From: Azolla caroliniana
Lineage: Eukaryota > Polypodiophyta
Reading direction: 5' to 3'
Assembly: GCA_043228905.1 (NCBI GenBank)
Contig: JBHGNT010000014.1
Span: forward strand, 19,592,001-19,656,000
DNA length: 64,000 nucleotides
This document shows positions 32,466 through 43,455 of this stretch, one piece after another (position 1 is the stretch's first letter; every line of letters begins with the position of its first letter). The notes under the pieces are model-generated. The model ran no database searches, was not told the DNA's origin, and saw only the letters and a list, made by a program, of their open reading frames with translations. A program made the position numbers and the translations under genes.

Positions 32466-32993
32466 TGTCGTGAAGATTTTTGTCCATAGGGGGAAACCGG
32501 GGTGGAATGGGCAAGTCGGTGGTGTGCAACATGTGCACACGTATAGTAGGAAATGGTGTGTAGAAATAAGAGGGGAGATTTTATCCCACATTGTAAGGTC
32601 CCTCCCTCCTTGGGCTATAAAAGGAAGGGAGGGGTCACTTATGAAGGGTTGCCTATTTTGCGTATGAAAGGTATACCACTTAGTCTAGAGTTCTTACCGT
32701 TTTAGGGTTAGGGTTTCGTTTAGGGTTTCCTTGTTCATCCCCGGTTAGGGTTTTCTCATGGTCGTTTGGTGCGGCCCATGCGGCCACCAATTTGGTAATC
32801 ATTCATTTGCTTTAATATATCTTGTTCAGTATCTTGCCTCCGCGGATCTCTCCTTCTATGTCATGGTCTTATTCTTTCTTCTTCTCCTCTTGAGCTAAGC
32901 TTCTAAAGCTATCTTATTCTTTCTCCTCTACTCCCTAGTTCGAGACCCCGGTGGTCCCGCCCCTTCTACACACACGCGCGTAACAACGCGACA
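32466..32993 (+). repeat. G2 3' LTR
   Basis: 528 bp, TGTCGTGAAGATTTTTGTCC to ACAACGCGACA. It has a TATA-like CTATAAAAG (32615-32623) and TTAGGGTTAGGG runs in the R/U5 part. The U5 end forms CGCGT-AACA-ACGCG (32977-32990) directly before the terminal ACA. Confidence 0.9.
32615..32623 (+). promoter_or_regulatory. G2 LTR TATA box
   Basis: CTATAAAAG followed by GAAGGGAGGGG. The same core and spacing are seen in G3 (55977), G4 (60751) and, on the minus strand, G1, so it is the likely start-site element of the family. Confidence 0.6.
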
Positions 32994-33040
32994 TCGGAAA
33001 GATTAATGATGTGACACTCGTCATTTTAAAGGGAGGATAG

Positions 33041-33444
33041 TGTCATGATATGGCAAGACTCGAACCCGTGACCTTAGGTTACATAGGTCGAGCTCTTGAC
33101 TATTATACCATCTATCGTAATACGTGGGATATTATTTTCATTTAAGTTTTATTATAGAAAATTGATGTATATTCCAGATTACTCTGGAACATTCGAGAAA
33201 CTTCAAGAGTATTCCTTAGAATACTATAAAAGGAGGCACAAGGCATTATTTCGAACCAAATCGGTTCAACGCCAATCTTAAGCCTCCTAGCTACTATTGT
33301 ATACTCTCTTCACATAATATATATTTTTTATCATCATTCTCTCACCCTATCTCTCTCTCTTTCTCACTCTCTCTTTCCTTCTCTCGAGAGTTCTACACCT
33401 CTCTTAGTACTAATTCCTTCTCTGTCTTAGTACTAATCCTAACA
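33041..33444 (+). repeat. 3' LTR of chromovirus-like element
   Basis: 404 bp, TGTCATGATATGGC...ACTAATCCTAACA, preceded directly by PPT AAAGGGAGGATAG. It contains an antisense tRNA-like block, a TATAAAAGGAGGCACAAGG core and a CT-rich tail. Relatives lie at 1995-2337, 45858-46133 and 55422-55776. At its right edge copia F RT begins mid-motif (after HLHQM), so F was the insertion target. Confidence 0.85.
33057..33120 (-). other. tRNA-like module in LTR (antisense)
   Basis: The minus strand has GATGGTATAATAGTCAAGAG as A-box-like D arm and GGGTTCGAGTC as B box (33057-33067). Acceptor stem pairing is absent. Antisense to the LTR. Confidence 0.6.
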
Positions 33445-34951
33445 TTTGGTGGAGGTGCCATCCCTTCGCTGCGGCGAGTGCAATTGATGTCCTTACAGTT
33501 GTTATCTTTGCCATCGGGGCAAAGGTTTCTTCGTAGTCTATGCCATGCATTTGCGCATAGCCTTTCACAACGAGTCGTGCTTTGAAGTGATTTACGGATC
33601 CGTCGGCATTGTATTTTACTTTGTATATCCATCTGCAGCCAATCGGTTTCTTGTTCAGGGGGAGAGGAATGAGATCCCATGTCTCGTTTTTGCATAAAGC
33701 TTCTATATCCTCATTCATCTCGTCGACCCATCGCAGATCCTTTGCGTCTTCGGAAAGTGTTTCGGTTCCCTTACTGATGCTACTTTCATCATAAAAGCGT
33801 AGTGATACGCCATGTACTCGTTGTAACCGTAGCGGTTTACGGGGATCGGCGTAGCTCTCGATCTGTGGGGAGTATGGCTTTCTTCACTCCATCTTTGCGG
33901 ATGTCGAGATCTTCAAATTCACTGTCAAGAGAGTGAAGCATCTCATTCTCTTCCTGATCTTCATATTCCCGCATTTTCACCTTCCCTTTGTCTAGCTTTG
34001 GACTCGGTCGACATGTGCTTTCATTGCTCGGTGGCTCTGATGGCCCACTCCGCCGTGTCGTAATTGGGTTGTCTTCTAACATCTGTGTGAACTGATCCTC
34101 AGCTTCTATTTCTATTTAAGTGTCATCCGCGTCAAGCGGGGTTGGAGTCGAAGTATTCTCTAGTGCGTACCAGGATGCGTATTCGTCGAAGACTACGTCT
34201 CGACTTGTTCGAACCTTATGGGTAGATAGGTTGTAGCATTTGTACCCCTTCTATTCGAGTGAGTATCCTACGAGGATACATTTCTCTGACTTTGGGTCAA
34301 GCTTTTGCCGCGTATCGTCGGGAATATGTATGTAGGCGATAAAACCGAAAATGCAGACATGTGACAAGTCCGGCTTCTTTCCGAAGAATTTCTCATGCGG
34401 AGTTATATCGTGTACTCCCGAGGTGGTGCACCTGTTCATGAGATATGTGGCCGTATTTGCCGCTTGTGCCCAATATGATTTCGACAGGTTCTCCTCGTTC
34501 ATCATGGCTCGTGCGACTTTTACTACATGGCGATTTTTACACTCTGCTACGCCGTTTTGCTGAGGCGTGTGTCGACACGAGAATTCTCGTCGGATTCCTT
34601 CTTTTCGGAGATATGCTGAAAATTCATCCAAAAAATATTCTTTGCCTCCATCTGATAGAAGACAACGTACATGCTGACCTGTAGTTTTTTCGACTTCGGC
34701 TTTGAATGTGTGGAAGTGCCTGAATACTTCACTCTTCTGCTTCATAGGATAGATCCAAGTGTTCCTGGAGAAGTTGTCGATGAACGTGACATAGTATCAA
34801 CATCCGCCGAATGTTGTTGTCTGGGATGGTCCCCACACATCTGAATGCACGACATCCAGGATTCCTTTGCTCACATTCCGCTCTTTGGGGAATGGGTGAC
34901 GGCATTGCTTTCCGAACTGACATGCTTCGCATACGCTTGTAATCTCCTTCG
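33445..34951 (-). pseudogene. Copia F integrase and RT start
   Basis: From 34951 downwards: CEACQFGKQCRHPFPKER, HSDVWGPSQTTTFGGC, TGA at an Arg codon, YYVTFIDNFSRNTW, SDGGKEYFLDEF, PQQNGVAECKNRH, FGFIAYIHIPDDTRQKL. The variable linker follows, then RT to KVKYNADGSVNHFKARLVVKG and HGIDYEETFAPMAKITTV. The fragment stops at KGWHLHQM, just before the usual DVKNAFLQG box, where an LTR intervenes. Close to copia B in sequence, but a separate copy. Stops near 34083, 34250 and 34798. Confidence 0.88.
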
Positions 34952-34955
34952 CCAT

Positions 34956-35804
34956 TTCTCTGTATAGGATATGGAGTACCCAGTAAGAACCGGAGGGAAG
35001 AACCGGTGAGGACCGAAACCGGTAATGAGACCTGGCAAGAGCTAGATGAAGAGAGTCGGTGAGAAACGAATGAAGAGGACCGGTAAGGAGGATCCGGTAA
35101 GAACCGGATGAAGCAGAATCGGCAAGAGCCGGATGAAGAAGGCCGGCGAGAGTCTCTCACCAGATGAAGAGACATATTTAAATAGAAGAAAGTATAAAAT
35201 TATATATTACATGCAGAGGTAGAAGAAAGTATAAAATTATATATTACATGCATAGGGCAGGATTCGAACCTTGCACCTCCATGTTAATAATGTTAAGCCT
35301 TATCATTATACCAACGTATTATGAATTTTAAAGTTATACTAAACTTTATCCCATGTAAATATTCTAGACATGCATGGTACAAAAAGTTATTCATGCATAG
35401 ACACTCGAGTTAAAAGAAAAGATGAGATAGAAAGGTAATCATGCACATGCAGTGTGCATGAAAACTAAAGATAGGAAAAGCATGATGCTTGCATGTGATA
35501 AACTTAAACTCTTCCAACACTATATAAGGAAGAGAGAAAGATGTATAGAGGTTGTTGATTATTTTACAAGGGTTGATTAATATAATATAATCGTGGGATC
35601 CACAAATTTGCTAACTATTTTTCTCTTTTAATTTGAGTACTCACTAATACACTATACTCGTGGGATTCACAAGTTTTTCATATCTTTCTTTCTTACAATA
35701 TATTTCACATGCTTAATTGCATTAGAATTTTCTTTCCTCCTAGTCCAAAACCCTAGTGGTTCCCACCCGGCTCACGCAACGATCCGGAGCCGAAAGGCAC
35801 GACA
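34956..35804 (+). repeat. G6 5' LTR region, start uncertain
   Basis: 35375-35804 is matched by the 3' LTR. 34956-35374 is present only here and contains GGTAAGAACCGGATGAAG-type short repeats (34980-35165), reminiscent of copia A-family U3, a 35-bp tandem duplication (35186-35252) and a tRNA-like block. It may be the true start of the LTR or contain a further insertion. It does not begin with TGTCG as other G LTRs do. Confidence 0.6.
35260..35322 (-). other. tRNA-like module (antisense)
   Basis: Minus strand GTTGGTATAATGATAAGG (A-box-like) and GGTTCGAATCC (perfect B box, 35260-35270). GAGGTGCAAGGTTCGAATCC is shared almost exactly with the module in G5 LTRs. No acceptor pairing. Confidence 0.6.
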
Positions 35805-36315
35805 GAAGTGGTGAACCCGACGTGAACACGGGTGGCAAGGAGATGGAAAATTAATCGGAGGCTAACAACATGATGATGATGTTCGAGCGGATGCTTCAGG
35901 AACAACGTGCGATGTCGGAGATAGCGGCGGCAGTAGAGTGGCTCGTGCAACGGATCGGGCAATTCAACGGAAAGGATGTATCACGCTATCTTCAGGACTA
36001 CAAGGCGGAAATGCTACGGTGCGGGATTTTGGAAGGACTGCAAGTGGCATCCTTCAACCGGGTGGCTACCGACGGGCTTCAAGCAAGTATCCACGGGCTA
36101 CGACAACAAAATCCGACGTGGGAAGCGTTTGAAGTGGCGCTAAAGACCACATTCGCTATCGAGGACTCCTCCAAGGCAACAGGGAGAGGATTCAAGGATT
36201 GGGTAGAAACGCCGGACAAGGGGATCAAGGTCCTCGATGTGTTTTCGGCATTCGAATGTCGGTTTGGGAGGTTGTATGCGAGAGATCAAGCTATCCTCAC
36301 ACCAGACAAAGTTAT

Positions 36316-37020
36316 TGTCGGGATTTCGGTCCCTCCGGATGGGATGTCCGGAGAGAATGACGGCAAGCCCGGTTACGGCTACGGAGCCGGATGACGAAGA
36401 CCCTGGCTACGGAGCCGGATGATGAAGACCCCGGTTACGAAGCCGGATGCCGAATGTACCCGGAGAGAGAGCCGGATGACGAAGACCCTGGCTACGGAGC
36501 CGGATGACGAAGACCCTGGCTACGGAGCCGGATGATGAAGACCCCGGTTACGGAGCCGGATGCCGAATGTACCCGGAGAGAGATCCGGATGCGGGGACAT
36601 ATTTGTGAATATGTTTGCCAAGAGCCCTTGAGGCTACATTTGTAAGTAGCCCGAAAGTCATATATGTATAAATATGACTTAGGGCAAACAGTTTATGTGT
36701 TGTTGCTCATTTTTATGTGAAGTGAGAGCAGCCGAGAGTGAGAGACGAAGTGGTTGTTGCCTCTGTGTATTACCGCCGCCTGTGGCGAAGACAGTGAGCT
36801 CAAGGTCGTTGCCTTGCAGCTCACCATTGTATATTTCTCTGTGCATAGTTTTGGTTTGGAGTCTTGCACTCCCGTGGTTTTTCCCATATAGGGTTTTCCA
36901 CGTTAATCCCTGTGTTATCGTGTCTTTCTCTGTATTTCCCACTTTTCTGCAACAACGATTCGTGTGTTTCCTTGGTTGTGGCCGAGAGGTGAAGGTGAAT
37001 CGGAGCGTCGATTCTCAACA
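36316..37020 (+). repeat. Copia A 5' LTR
   Basis: TGTCGGGATTTCGGTCCCTC to GATTCTCAACA. U3 is built of roughly 28-bp units, GGCTACGGAGCCGGATGACG plus AAGACCCT, with variants. R/U5 carries GTTTTTCCCATATAGGGTTT. Family members: solo LTR 46668-47288 and copia K LTR. Confidence 0.95.
36667..36674 (+). promoter_or_regulatory. Copia A LTR TATA box
   Basis: TATAAATA in CATATATGTATAAATATGAC, conserved in the 3' LTR (41513-41520), in the solo LTR near 46908 and in copia K. The likely pol II start for the element's RNA lies about 25-35 nt downstream. Confidence 0.6.
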
Positions 37021-37022
37021 AG

Positions 37023-37034
37023 TGGTATCAGAGC
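37023..37034 (+). other. Copia A primer binding site (tRNA-iMet)
   Basis: TGGTATCAGAGC two bases after the 5' LTR. Confidence 0.93.
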
Positions 37035-37049
37035 GAACTGCTGCAGAAA

Positions 37050-40000
37050 ATGAAAGGCGGCGGCAGCGGGCAGCCGGGGATAATGGTGCTGAATGCGCAG
37101 AATTACGCCGACTGGAAGATCAAGATGGAGGATCTTCTGATTGTTCGGGACCTGTACGAACCGATTGACAGGTCGGAAATACCGAAGGGGGTACTTGAGT
37201 CGGAATGGAGGCTTCTGAACCGGAAAGCCGTTGCAACCATTCGGCAATACGTCGACGTGAGCGTTCTACAACATGTGGCGAACGACATCAACGCATATGA
37301 GATGTGGCGGAAGCTGTCGGGCCTCTACGAGAGGAAGAATTCGTTGAACCGGACCTCCCTGATGAGGAAGATAGTGAACCTCAAGTACCGGGACGGCGAG
37401 AGTATGGCGGAACACGTAAGCACGTTCATGGGATTCGTGAACCAGCTTGCGGCGATCAAGTTCCCGCTGGAGGATGCAATGCAAGCCATCATTCTGATGT
37501 GTACATTGCCGGAAAGCTGGGAGAACTTGGTGGTGACTCTCAGCACCTCCTGCACGGAAGATAACTTGTCCCTACAAACGGTAAAGACAAGTATCTTGAA
37601 CGAAGAAGCGCGTCGGAGAGATAAAGAACCGGCCTCCGACTCGAAGGCGCTGCTTACCGAATCGGAACGGGGAAGACAATGGAACCGGAGTCCGCAAAGA
37701 CGGGAGAAGTCGGGGACCCGGTCGCAGTCAAGAGGAAGACCCACATGCTTCCACTGTGGGAAGCCGGGGCACTTCCGGAAGAATTGTCGGCATTACCGAA
37801 AGGACAACGGAGCCGACGACACCGATTCGAAGAAGTCACCGGAGAGAAACGGTGCATACCGGGGAGCCACGGGGCGGAGAGGTCCGGATCGGCGAGGGCA
37901 GGACCAGAAAGGAACGACGGCACTCGCGGCAAGTGAGGAAGAAATCATGCTCATCACCGAAGAAGGTGAACTAAACATTGCCGGCGATGAGACGACCTGG
38001 GTGGTCGATTCCGGAGCATCGTTCCACCTGACCCCGGAGAGAAGATACTTCTCATCCTACACAGCCGGTGAGCTTGGCTGTGTCCGGATGGGAAATGAGG
38101 GTACATGCCGGATTGCCGGCATAGGAGACGTGTGGCTGATGACATCAACCGGATGCAAGATGCTGCTGAAGGATGTCCGACACGTTCCGGAGGTTCGATT
38201 GAACCTGATTTCGGCCGGGAGGCTAGACGATGAAGGCTACACGGGTAGCATACGGAACGGTGTCATGAAGTTCAGCAAAGGGAGCCTGATAGTGGCTCGG
38301 GCCCGGAAGGTCAACACACTGTACCTGATGAATTCCCGGCTATGTCCGGAGGAGCTGAACGTGGCAGCTGACACTGCCGGTGAGCTATGGCACAAGAGAC
38401 TGTGCCACATGAGCGAGAAGGGGATGAAGAGGCTTGCAGATGACAACCTTATTCCAGTGAAGCATGTGCACCTGGAGAAGTGCACCGATTGCCTGGCCGG
38501 TAAGCAGAACCGAACCTCCTTCCACTCAAGGCCACCGACGAGACGTAGCGCACCATTGGAGTTGGTGCATACTGACGTGTGTCAAGTAGAAACGAAGTCA
38601 CATGGCGGAGCCCAGTACTTCGTGACATTCATTGATGACCACAGCCGGAAGCTGTGGACGGCACCGTTGAAGACAAAGGACCAAGTATTGTCCGTCTTCA
38701 AAGAACTCCACGCGAGAGTGGAAAGAGAATCCGGCAAGAAGCTGAAAGCGATACGAGCAGATAACGGAGGAGAATACCGAGGGAAATTTGAGGAGTATTG
38801 CCGTTCAATGGGAATCCGGCTCGAGTTTACTGTGCCGAAGACGCCGGAACTGAACGGGCTGGCCGAGAGGATGAACCGGACCATAATGGAGAGGGTCCGG
38901 AGTATGCTGGCGCATGCGAAATTACCCAAGGGGTTTTGGGCTGAGGCAATGTCGATGGCGACATACGTGATAAACAGATCACCCTCAGTACCTTTGGACG
39001 GAGACACGCCGCAGAGAGTGTGGACCGGTAGGGAAGTATCCTACCGGCATCTGAAGGTGTTCGGGTGTCTCGCATATGTGCATGTGGCAAAGGACCGGAG
39101 AGGAAAACTAGATCCAAAGACCCGGCCATGCATATTCCTCGGTTACGGCGACGACGAGTTCGGCTACCGAGTATGGGACCCGGTCGACAAGAAGATATTC
39201 CGGAGTCGTGATATCATCTTCATGGAGAACAAGCCACTCGCCGACTGGGAGTCGGAGAAGAAGATGAAGAGCTCCAAGTCGACCGGTGAGGATAAACTCT
39301 ACGAGGAGCAGTCCCGACCGGCAAGGGATCGGTTAACACTCGAAGATCCGGCCGAAGACGGTGAAGAAACAGAACCGGCCGAAGAAGATGAAAATGATAC
39401 CGGAACCGGCCCCGATCCCGAAATGGATTCGGATGAAGAGGAAACGGAGGAGCCGGTTGCCGAAGCTCCGGAACGGAGATATCCTCTAAGAGAGAGAAGG
39501 GCCCCCCGGAGATTTCCGGAACCAGAGCACGTGCTGCTAACCGACGAGGGGGAGCCGGAGAGCTTTGAAGAAGCGAAGCATGACACCCATAGCCGCAGGT
39601 GGCTAAGTGCCATGCAGGAGGAGATGGATTCCCTGCATGAGAACCACACATATGAACTTGTGGAGTTGCCGAAAGGAAAACGGGCACTCCGTAACAAGTG
39701 GGTGTTCAAGCTGAAACCGGGAGATGCCGGAAACCCCCCGAGATACAAAGCCAGGATCGTGGTGAAGGGGTTCCAGCAGAAGAAGGGCGTCGACTTCGAC
39801 GAGATATTTGCCCCGGTAGTGAAGAGGACCTCCATCCGGACGGTGCTGAGCATAGCGGCAAGCATGGACCTCGAGGTAGAACAGATGGACGTGAAGACGG
39901 CATTCCTTCACGGTGACCTCGAAGAAGAGATATACATGCAGCAACCGGAAGGATTCGAGAAGAAAGAGAAGGAGCACTTGGTATGCCGGTTGAAGAAGAG

Positions 40001-41123
40001 CCTTTATGGTTTGAAGCAGGCTCCCCGGCAGTGGTACCGAAAGTTTGACTCCTTCATGACCGATGAAGGGTACCACAAAACGCAGTCCGACCACTGCGTG
40101 TTTGTGAAGAAGTTCGACGGAGGAGACTCTCTAATACTCCTCCTGTACATGGACGACATGTTGATCGTCGGACGGAACCAGGTCAAGATACGGATGCTGA
40201 AGAAGGCTCTTCACCGAACCTTCTCAATGAAAGACCTGGGTCCGGCGAGGCAAATACTAGGGATGCACATCATCCGGGACCGGAAGAAGAAGCAGTTGTG
40301 GCTGTCACAGGAGAAGTACGTGACAAAGGTGCTTCACCGGTTCAACATGTCGGAAGCAAGACCGGTCGGGTCAACACTCCCGACAAACTGCAAGTTGTCC
40401 AGCAAGCAAAGTCCCAAGACAAAAGTTGAAAAGGAGGATATGATGAAGATACCATATGCCTCTGCCGTCGGGAGCTTGATGTACGCAATGGTGTGTACCC
40501 GACCGGACATTGGATACGCAGTCGGAGTGGTGAGTCGGTATATGAGTAATCCCGGCAAAGAGCACTAGAACGCGGTCAAGTGGATACTCCGATACCTGAA
40601 GGGCACGGCAAACCTGTGCCTCCGATTCGGCTCCGGTAAGCCAGAACTTGACGGCTTTACCGATTCGGATATGTCGGCTGATGCATATACCAGCCGGTCC
40701 ACATCAGGGTATGTGATGACGTATGCAGGGGGAGATGTTTCGTGGCAGTCGAGGCTGCAGAAGACGGTTGCGTTGTCAACCACGGAGGCGGAGTACATGG
40801 CGGCTGTTGAAGCCGGCAAGGAAATAATATGGATGAAGGACTTCATTAGAGAGCTCGGGATCCGGCAGGAGGAGTACCGACTCTACTGCGATAGTCAGAG
40901 TGCCATCCACCTTGCAAAGAACGCGGCCTACCATTCCCGGACGAAACACATCCAGCGTAGATATCACTAGATCCGGGAGAGGATAGAAGACCAGGAGTTC
41001 GTGCTGACGAAGATCCACACGGACGAGAATGGGTCGGATATGCTGACCAAGGTCCTCACACCCGACAAGCTGGAAGCATGCCGGAAGAGGATCGGATTGG
41101 AGAGACATCCCATGCCGAAGTGA
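37050..41123 (+). CDS. Copia A gag-pol, two in-frame TAG codons
   Basis: A single 1358-codon frame without frameshifts, starting MKGGGSGQPGIMVLNAQNYA 30 bp after the LTR. Gag runs to the knuckle CFHCGKPGHFRKNC (residue about 232). Protease is VVDSGASFHLTP near 318. Integrase has HHCC (WHKRLCHMSEKG...CTDCLAGKQ, about 445-480), VHTDVC, RADNGGEY and LNGLAERMNRT (DDE near 508, 572, 608), then VFGCLAYVHV and GYGDDEFGYRVWDP. RT holds QMDVKTAFLHGDLEEEIYM and LLLYMDDMLIVG (near 1031). RNase H has YCDSQSAIHLAKN. TAG at 40566-40568 (KEH-stop-NAV) and 40968-40970 (RYH-stop-IRE) each fall where relatives have Trp. Both fit TGG to TAG. Without them the protein would be complete. Confidence 0.95.
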
Positions 41124-41133
41124 AGGGGGAGTT

Positions 41134-41866
41134 TGTCGGGATTTCGGTCCCTCCGGATGGGATGTCCGGAGAGAATGACGGCAAGCCCGGTTACGGCTAC
41201 GGAGCCGGATGACGAAGACCCTGGCTACGGAGCCGGATGACGAAGACCCTGGCTACGGAGCCGGATGATGAAGACCCCGGTTACGGAGCCGGATGCCGAA
41301 TGTACCCGGAGAGAGAGCCGGATGACGAAGACCCTGGCTACGGAGCCGGATGACGAAGACCCTGGCTACGGAGCCGGATGATGAAGACCCCGGTTACGGA
41401 GCCGGATGCCGAATGTACCCGGAGAGAGATCCGGATGCGGGGACATATTTGTGAATATGTTTGCCAAGAGCCCTTGAGGCTACATTTGTAAGTAGCCCGA
41501 AAGTCATATATGTATAAATATGACTTAGGGCAAACAGTTTATGTGTTGTTGCTCATTTTTATGCGAAGTGAGAGCAGCCGAGAGTGAGAGACGAAGTGGT
41601 TGTTGCCTCTGTGTATTACCGCCGCCTGTGGCGAAGACAGTGAGCTCAAGGTCGTTGCCTTGCAGCTCACCATTGTATATTTCTCTGTGCATAGTTTTGG
41701 TTTGGAGTCTTGCACTCCCGTGGTTTTTCCCATATAGGGTTTTCCACGTTAATCCCTGTGTTATCGTGTCTTTCTCTGTATTTCCCACTTTTCTGCAACA
41801 ACGATTCGTGTGTTTCCTTGGTTGTGGCCGAGAGGTGAAGGTGAATCGGAGCGTCGATTCTCAACA
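41134..41866 (+). repeat. Copia A 3' LTR
   Basis: 733 bp. Carries one more 28-bp U3 unit than the 5' LTR, and otherwise differs at about two positions (ACGGAGCC for ACGAAGCC, ATGCGAAG for ATGTGAAG). Confidence 0.95.
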
Positions 41867-43455
41867 GTTATCATGTTCTTACGAGTCGTAGACGTCTGGG
41901 ACCGGAAGGATCTTGGAGTGCTTCTAGAGGACACGAATACCGAGAGTGGCCTCACCGAAACATGGGAAAGCATGTGGGATATCGTCGCGTGATACACAAA
42001 GAGGGGGCAATGGCTTGCCAACGAAGAAAAGAGGGTTTCGAAACCGATTCCGAAACCGAGATCCGGATCGGAAGACCATCAACCGTGGGCTTGGGAAGCT
42101 ACGACTGAGAAGGGAATCGACGCAACTACGGTGGAGCAGTTGCTGAAGGAGATGGAGAATCTAAAAATCACGTTGGTGAAGAAGTCGGATGACCGTCCCA
42201 CAAGTTCCAAGTATATGGACCGTCAATGCATATAGTGCGATAGCACTGAACATGATCGGAGGGACTGCGACGAGCACAAGGAAGCGCTACGACATGATCT
42301 TATCTACTACGAGGGAAATCGGATTCATTCGATGGACTCTCGGAAGCCACTCCGACCAAACTTCTGAAAAGGCGACATGAAGAAGGTCCTAGAGGAGGAA
42401 ATAATGGTGAAGAACAATTACGCGACAACCGTGGGAATACGTGTCGGGGAGTCATCGGGAGCAAAGGTGTTTTTTTGGCCGGAAGTGCTAGAAAACACCG
42501 AGAAAACTGACTCTAACGAGATCCGAAGCACCGCGGAAGGCATCCGGGAAGCTAGGGGATGGGAGTGCCCCGTCGATAAGAATAGCATGTTTTCTTTATG
42601 CCAATTGCATGAAGTGTATGTCGATGAGAAGCGACGGCGCACGGATGAGGCGGCCGGTCTATCAAAGACACCGGAAAGTTGGAACTCCGGAGGTAAGGGA
42701 AAAGAAAAGATGATTCCGGCATTCAAGCTCGCCTCGGACATCGAACAACAAACGGACTTGAAAAAGGTGTTCGAGGAGAGAATCCTCGATAGCCGGGTAG
42801 ATTTTTCGCTTCGAGAATTACTCGGAATAGCGAAGGAGTTCCACGATCTTCTTGTGGATCTCGTGAAGAGAAAAAGGCAAAGTACGGAGGAGAACGCTCC
42901 AAGGGTGAATGCAAATACCGTTCTAATGAATGACACCGAATTGGAGGACGAAATACCGAATTCTCACTACACAAAGCCACACTAGGGACGCGCAACTACG
43001 GAGACTCCGGTCCGAATCGGTAACATCAAAGAACCTATGCTAGCATTGATTGATCATGGATCGGAGATCAACTTGATGTCCAAGGAATTCTACCGGAAGG
43101 GTAAGTGGCCTATTAACACGAATCATGGGTGGAAGATCCGGGCGGCCACTAAAGCAACGGAAGATCTATTTGCGGCTTGTTCGGGTGTGACGGTGAAGAT
43201 CAAGGATGTCGAGATCGACCAAAATTTCTTCGTATAAGACGAGGTCTCACACTCCATGATCCTCGGGCAACCTTTTATCACGGCATCACGGATGGAGACG
43301 AAGGTGCTCGATAGCGGTGCGGCTTTTGCACGAATTCGGACCCAAAACGGAGGGAAATCCATCCAATTCCTCACGGTGCCGGAAAATCATGAAAGGAACA
43401 AGAGAGAGCTCTTGTCCCAAACAAGAATGGATTTTTAGAGCGGATTGTTGCGGAG

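Larger units (their letters stand above)
21709..32993 (+). mobile_element. Gypsy G2, likely gag-only, with nested elements
   Basis: Left LTR start TGTCGTGAAGATTTTCGTCC at 21709 and right LTR 32466-32993 are flanked by a 4-bp duplication TCGG (21705-21708 and 32994-32997). Removal restores the host integrase frame, which confirms both ends. Own sequence is 21709-21744, 23474-24827, 31770-32465 and the 3' LTR. It holds only gag-like and tail sequence with no RT or integrase. The 5' LTR body and gag start were lost when copia K inserted and decayed. Confidence 0.85.
20323..33444 (+). mobile_element. Chromovirus-like gypsy remnant, interrupted by G2
   Basis: Element pieces are 20323-21708 (RNase H to integrase), 32998-33040 and a 3' LTR at 33041-33444. 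Removing G2 and one TCGG rejoins the frame exactly: GPFRIIG continues as KINDVTLVILKGG-stop. The reading ends in AAAGGGAGGATAG, a PPT that abuts the LTR. RT, protease, gag and the 5' LTR are missing at the left junction with copia C. Confidence 0.85.
36316..41866 (+). mobile_element. Copia A, young complete LTR retrotransposon
   Basis: LTRs 36316-37020 (705 bp) and 41134-41866 (733 bp), target duplication GTTAT (36311-36315 and 41867-41871). PBS TGGTATCAGAGC at 37023-37034 and PPT GTGAAGGGGGAGTT at about 41120-41133. The LTRs differ by one 28-bp repeat unit and about two substitutions, so this is the most recent large insertion in the window. It sits in the gag of G6 in the same orientation. 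Confidence 0.97.
35870..43438 (+). pseudogene. G6 gag-protease ORF, interrupted by copia A
   Basis: Gag starts at MMMMFERMLQEQRAMSEI, with AAVEWLVQRIGQFNGKDVSRYL and FSAFECRFGRLYARDQAIL up to 36315. It resumes at 41872 as FLRVVDVWDRKDLGVLLEDT. A degenerate stretch follows (41990-42370). A further frame from 42377 has DLKKVFEERILDSRVDFSLREL, as in G1, and protease LALIDHGSEINLMSKEFY, HGWKIRAA, SMILGQPFITASRMETKVL, ending TRMDF-stop at 43438. Stops at 42983 and 43235 (where G1 has Gln in FVQE). RT does not follow. Confidence 0.8.

Noticed and set aside
32704-32740. Telomere-like TTAGGGTTAGGG run
   Set aside because: Only about two to three imperfect units (GTTTTAGGGTTAGGGTTTCG) within the G2 LTR. 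Too short for interstitial telomeric sequence.
36390-36600. Regularly spaced 28-bp repeats resembling a CRISPR array
   Set aside because: The repeats are contiguous without unique spacers, lie in the U3 of a copia LTR and recur in its partner LTR.
40566-40970. Programmed read-through of the two TAG codons in copia A
   Set aside because: Both replace Trp in conserved RNase H-region motifs, lie far from the gag-pol border and fit TGG to TAG mutation, so recoding is unlikely.
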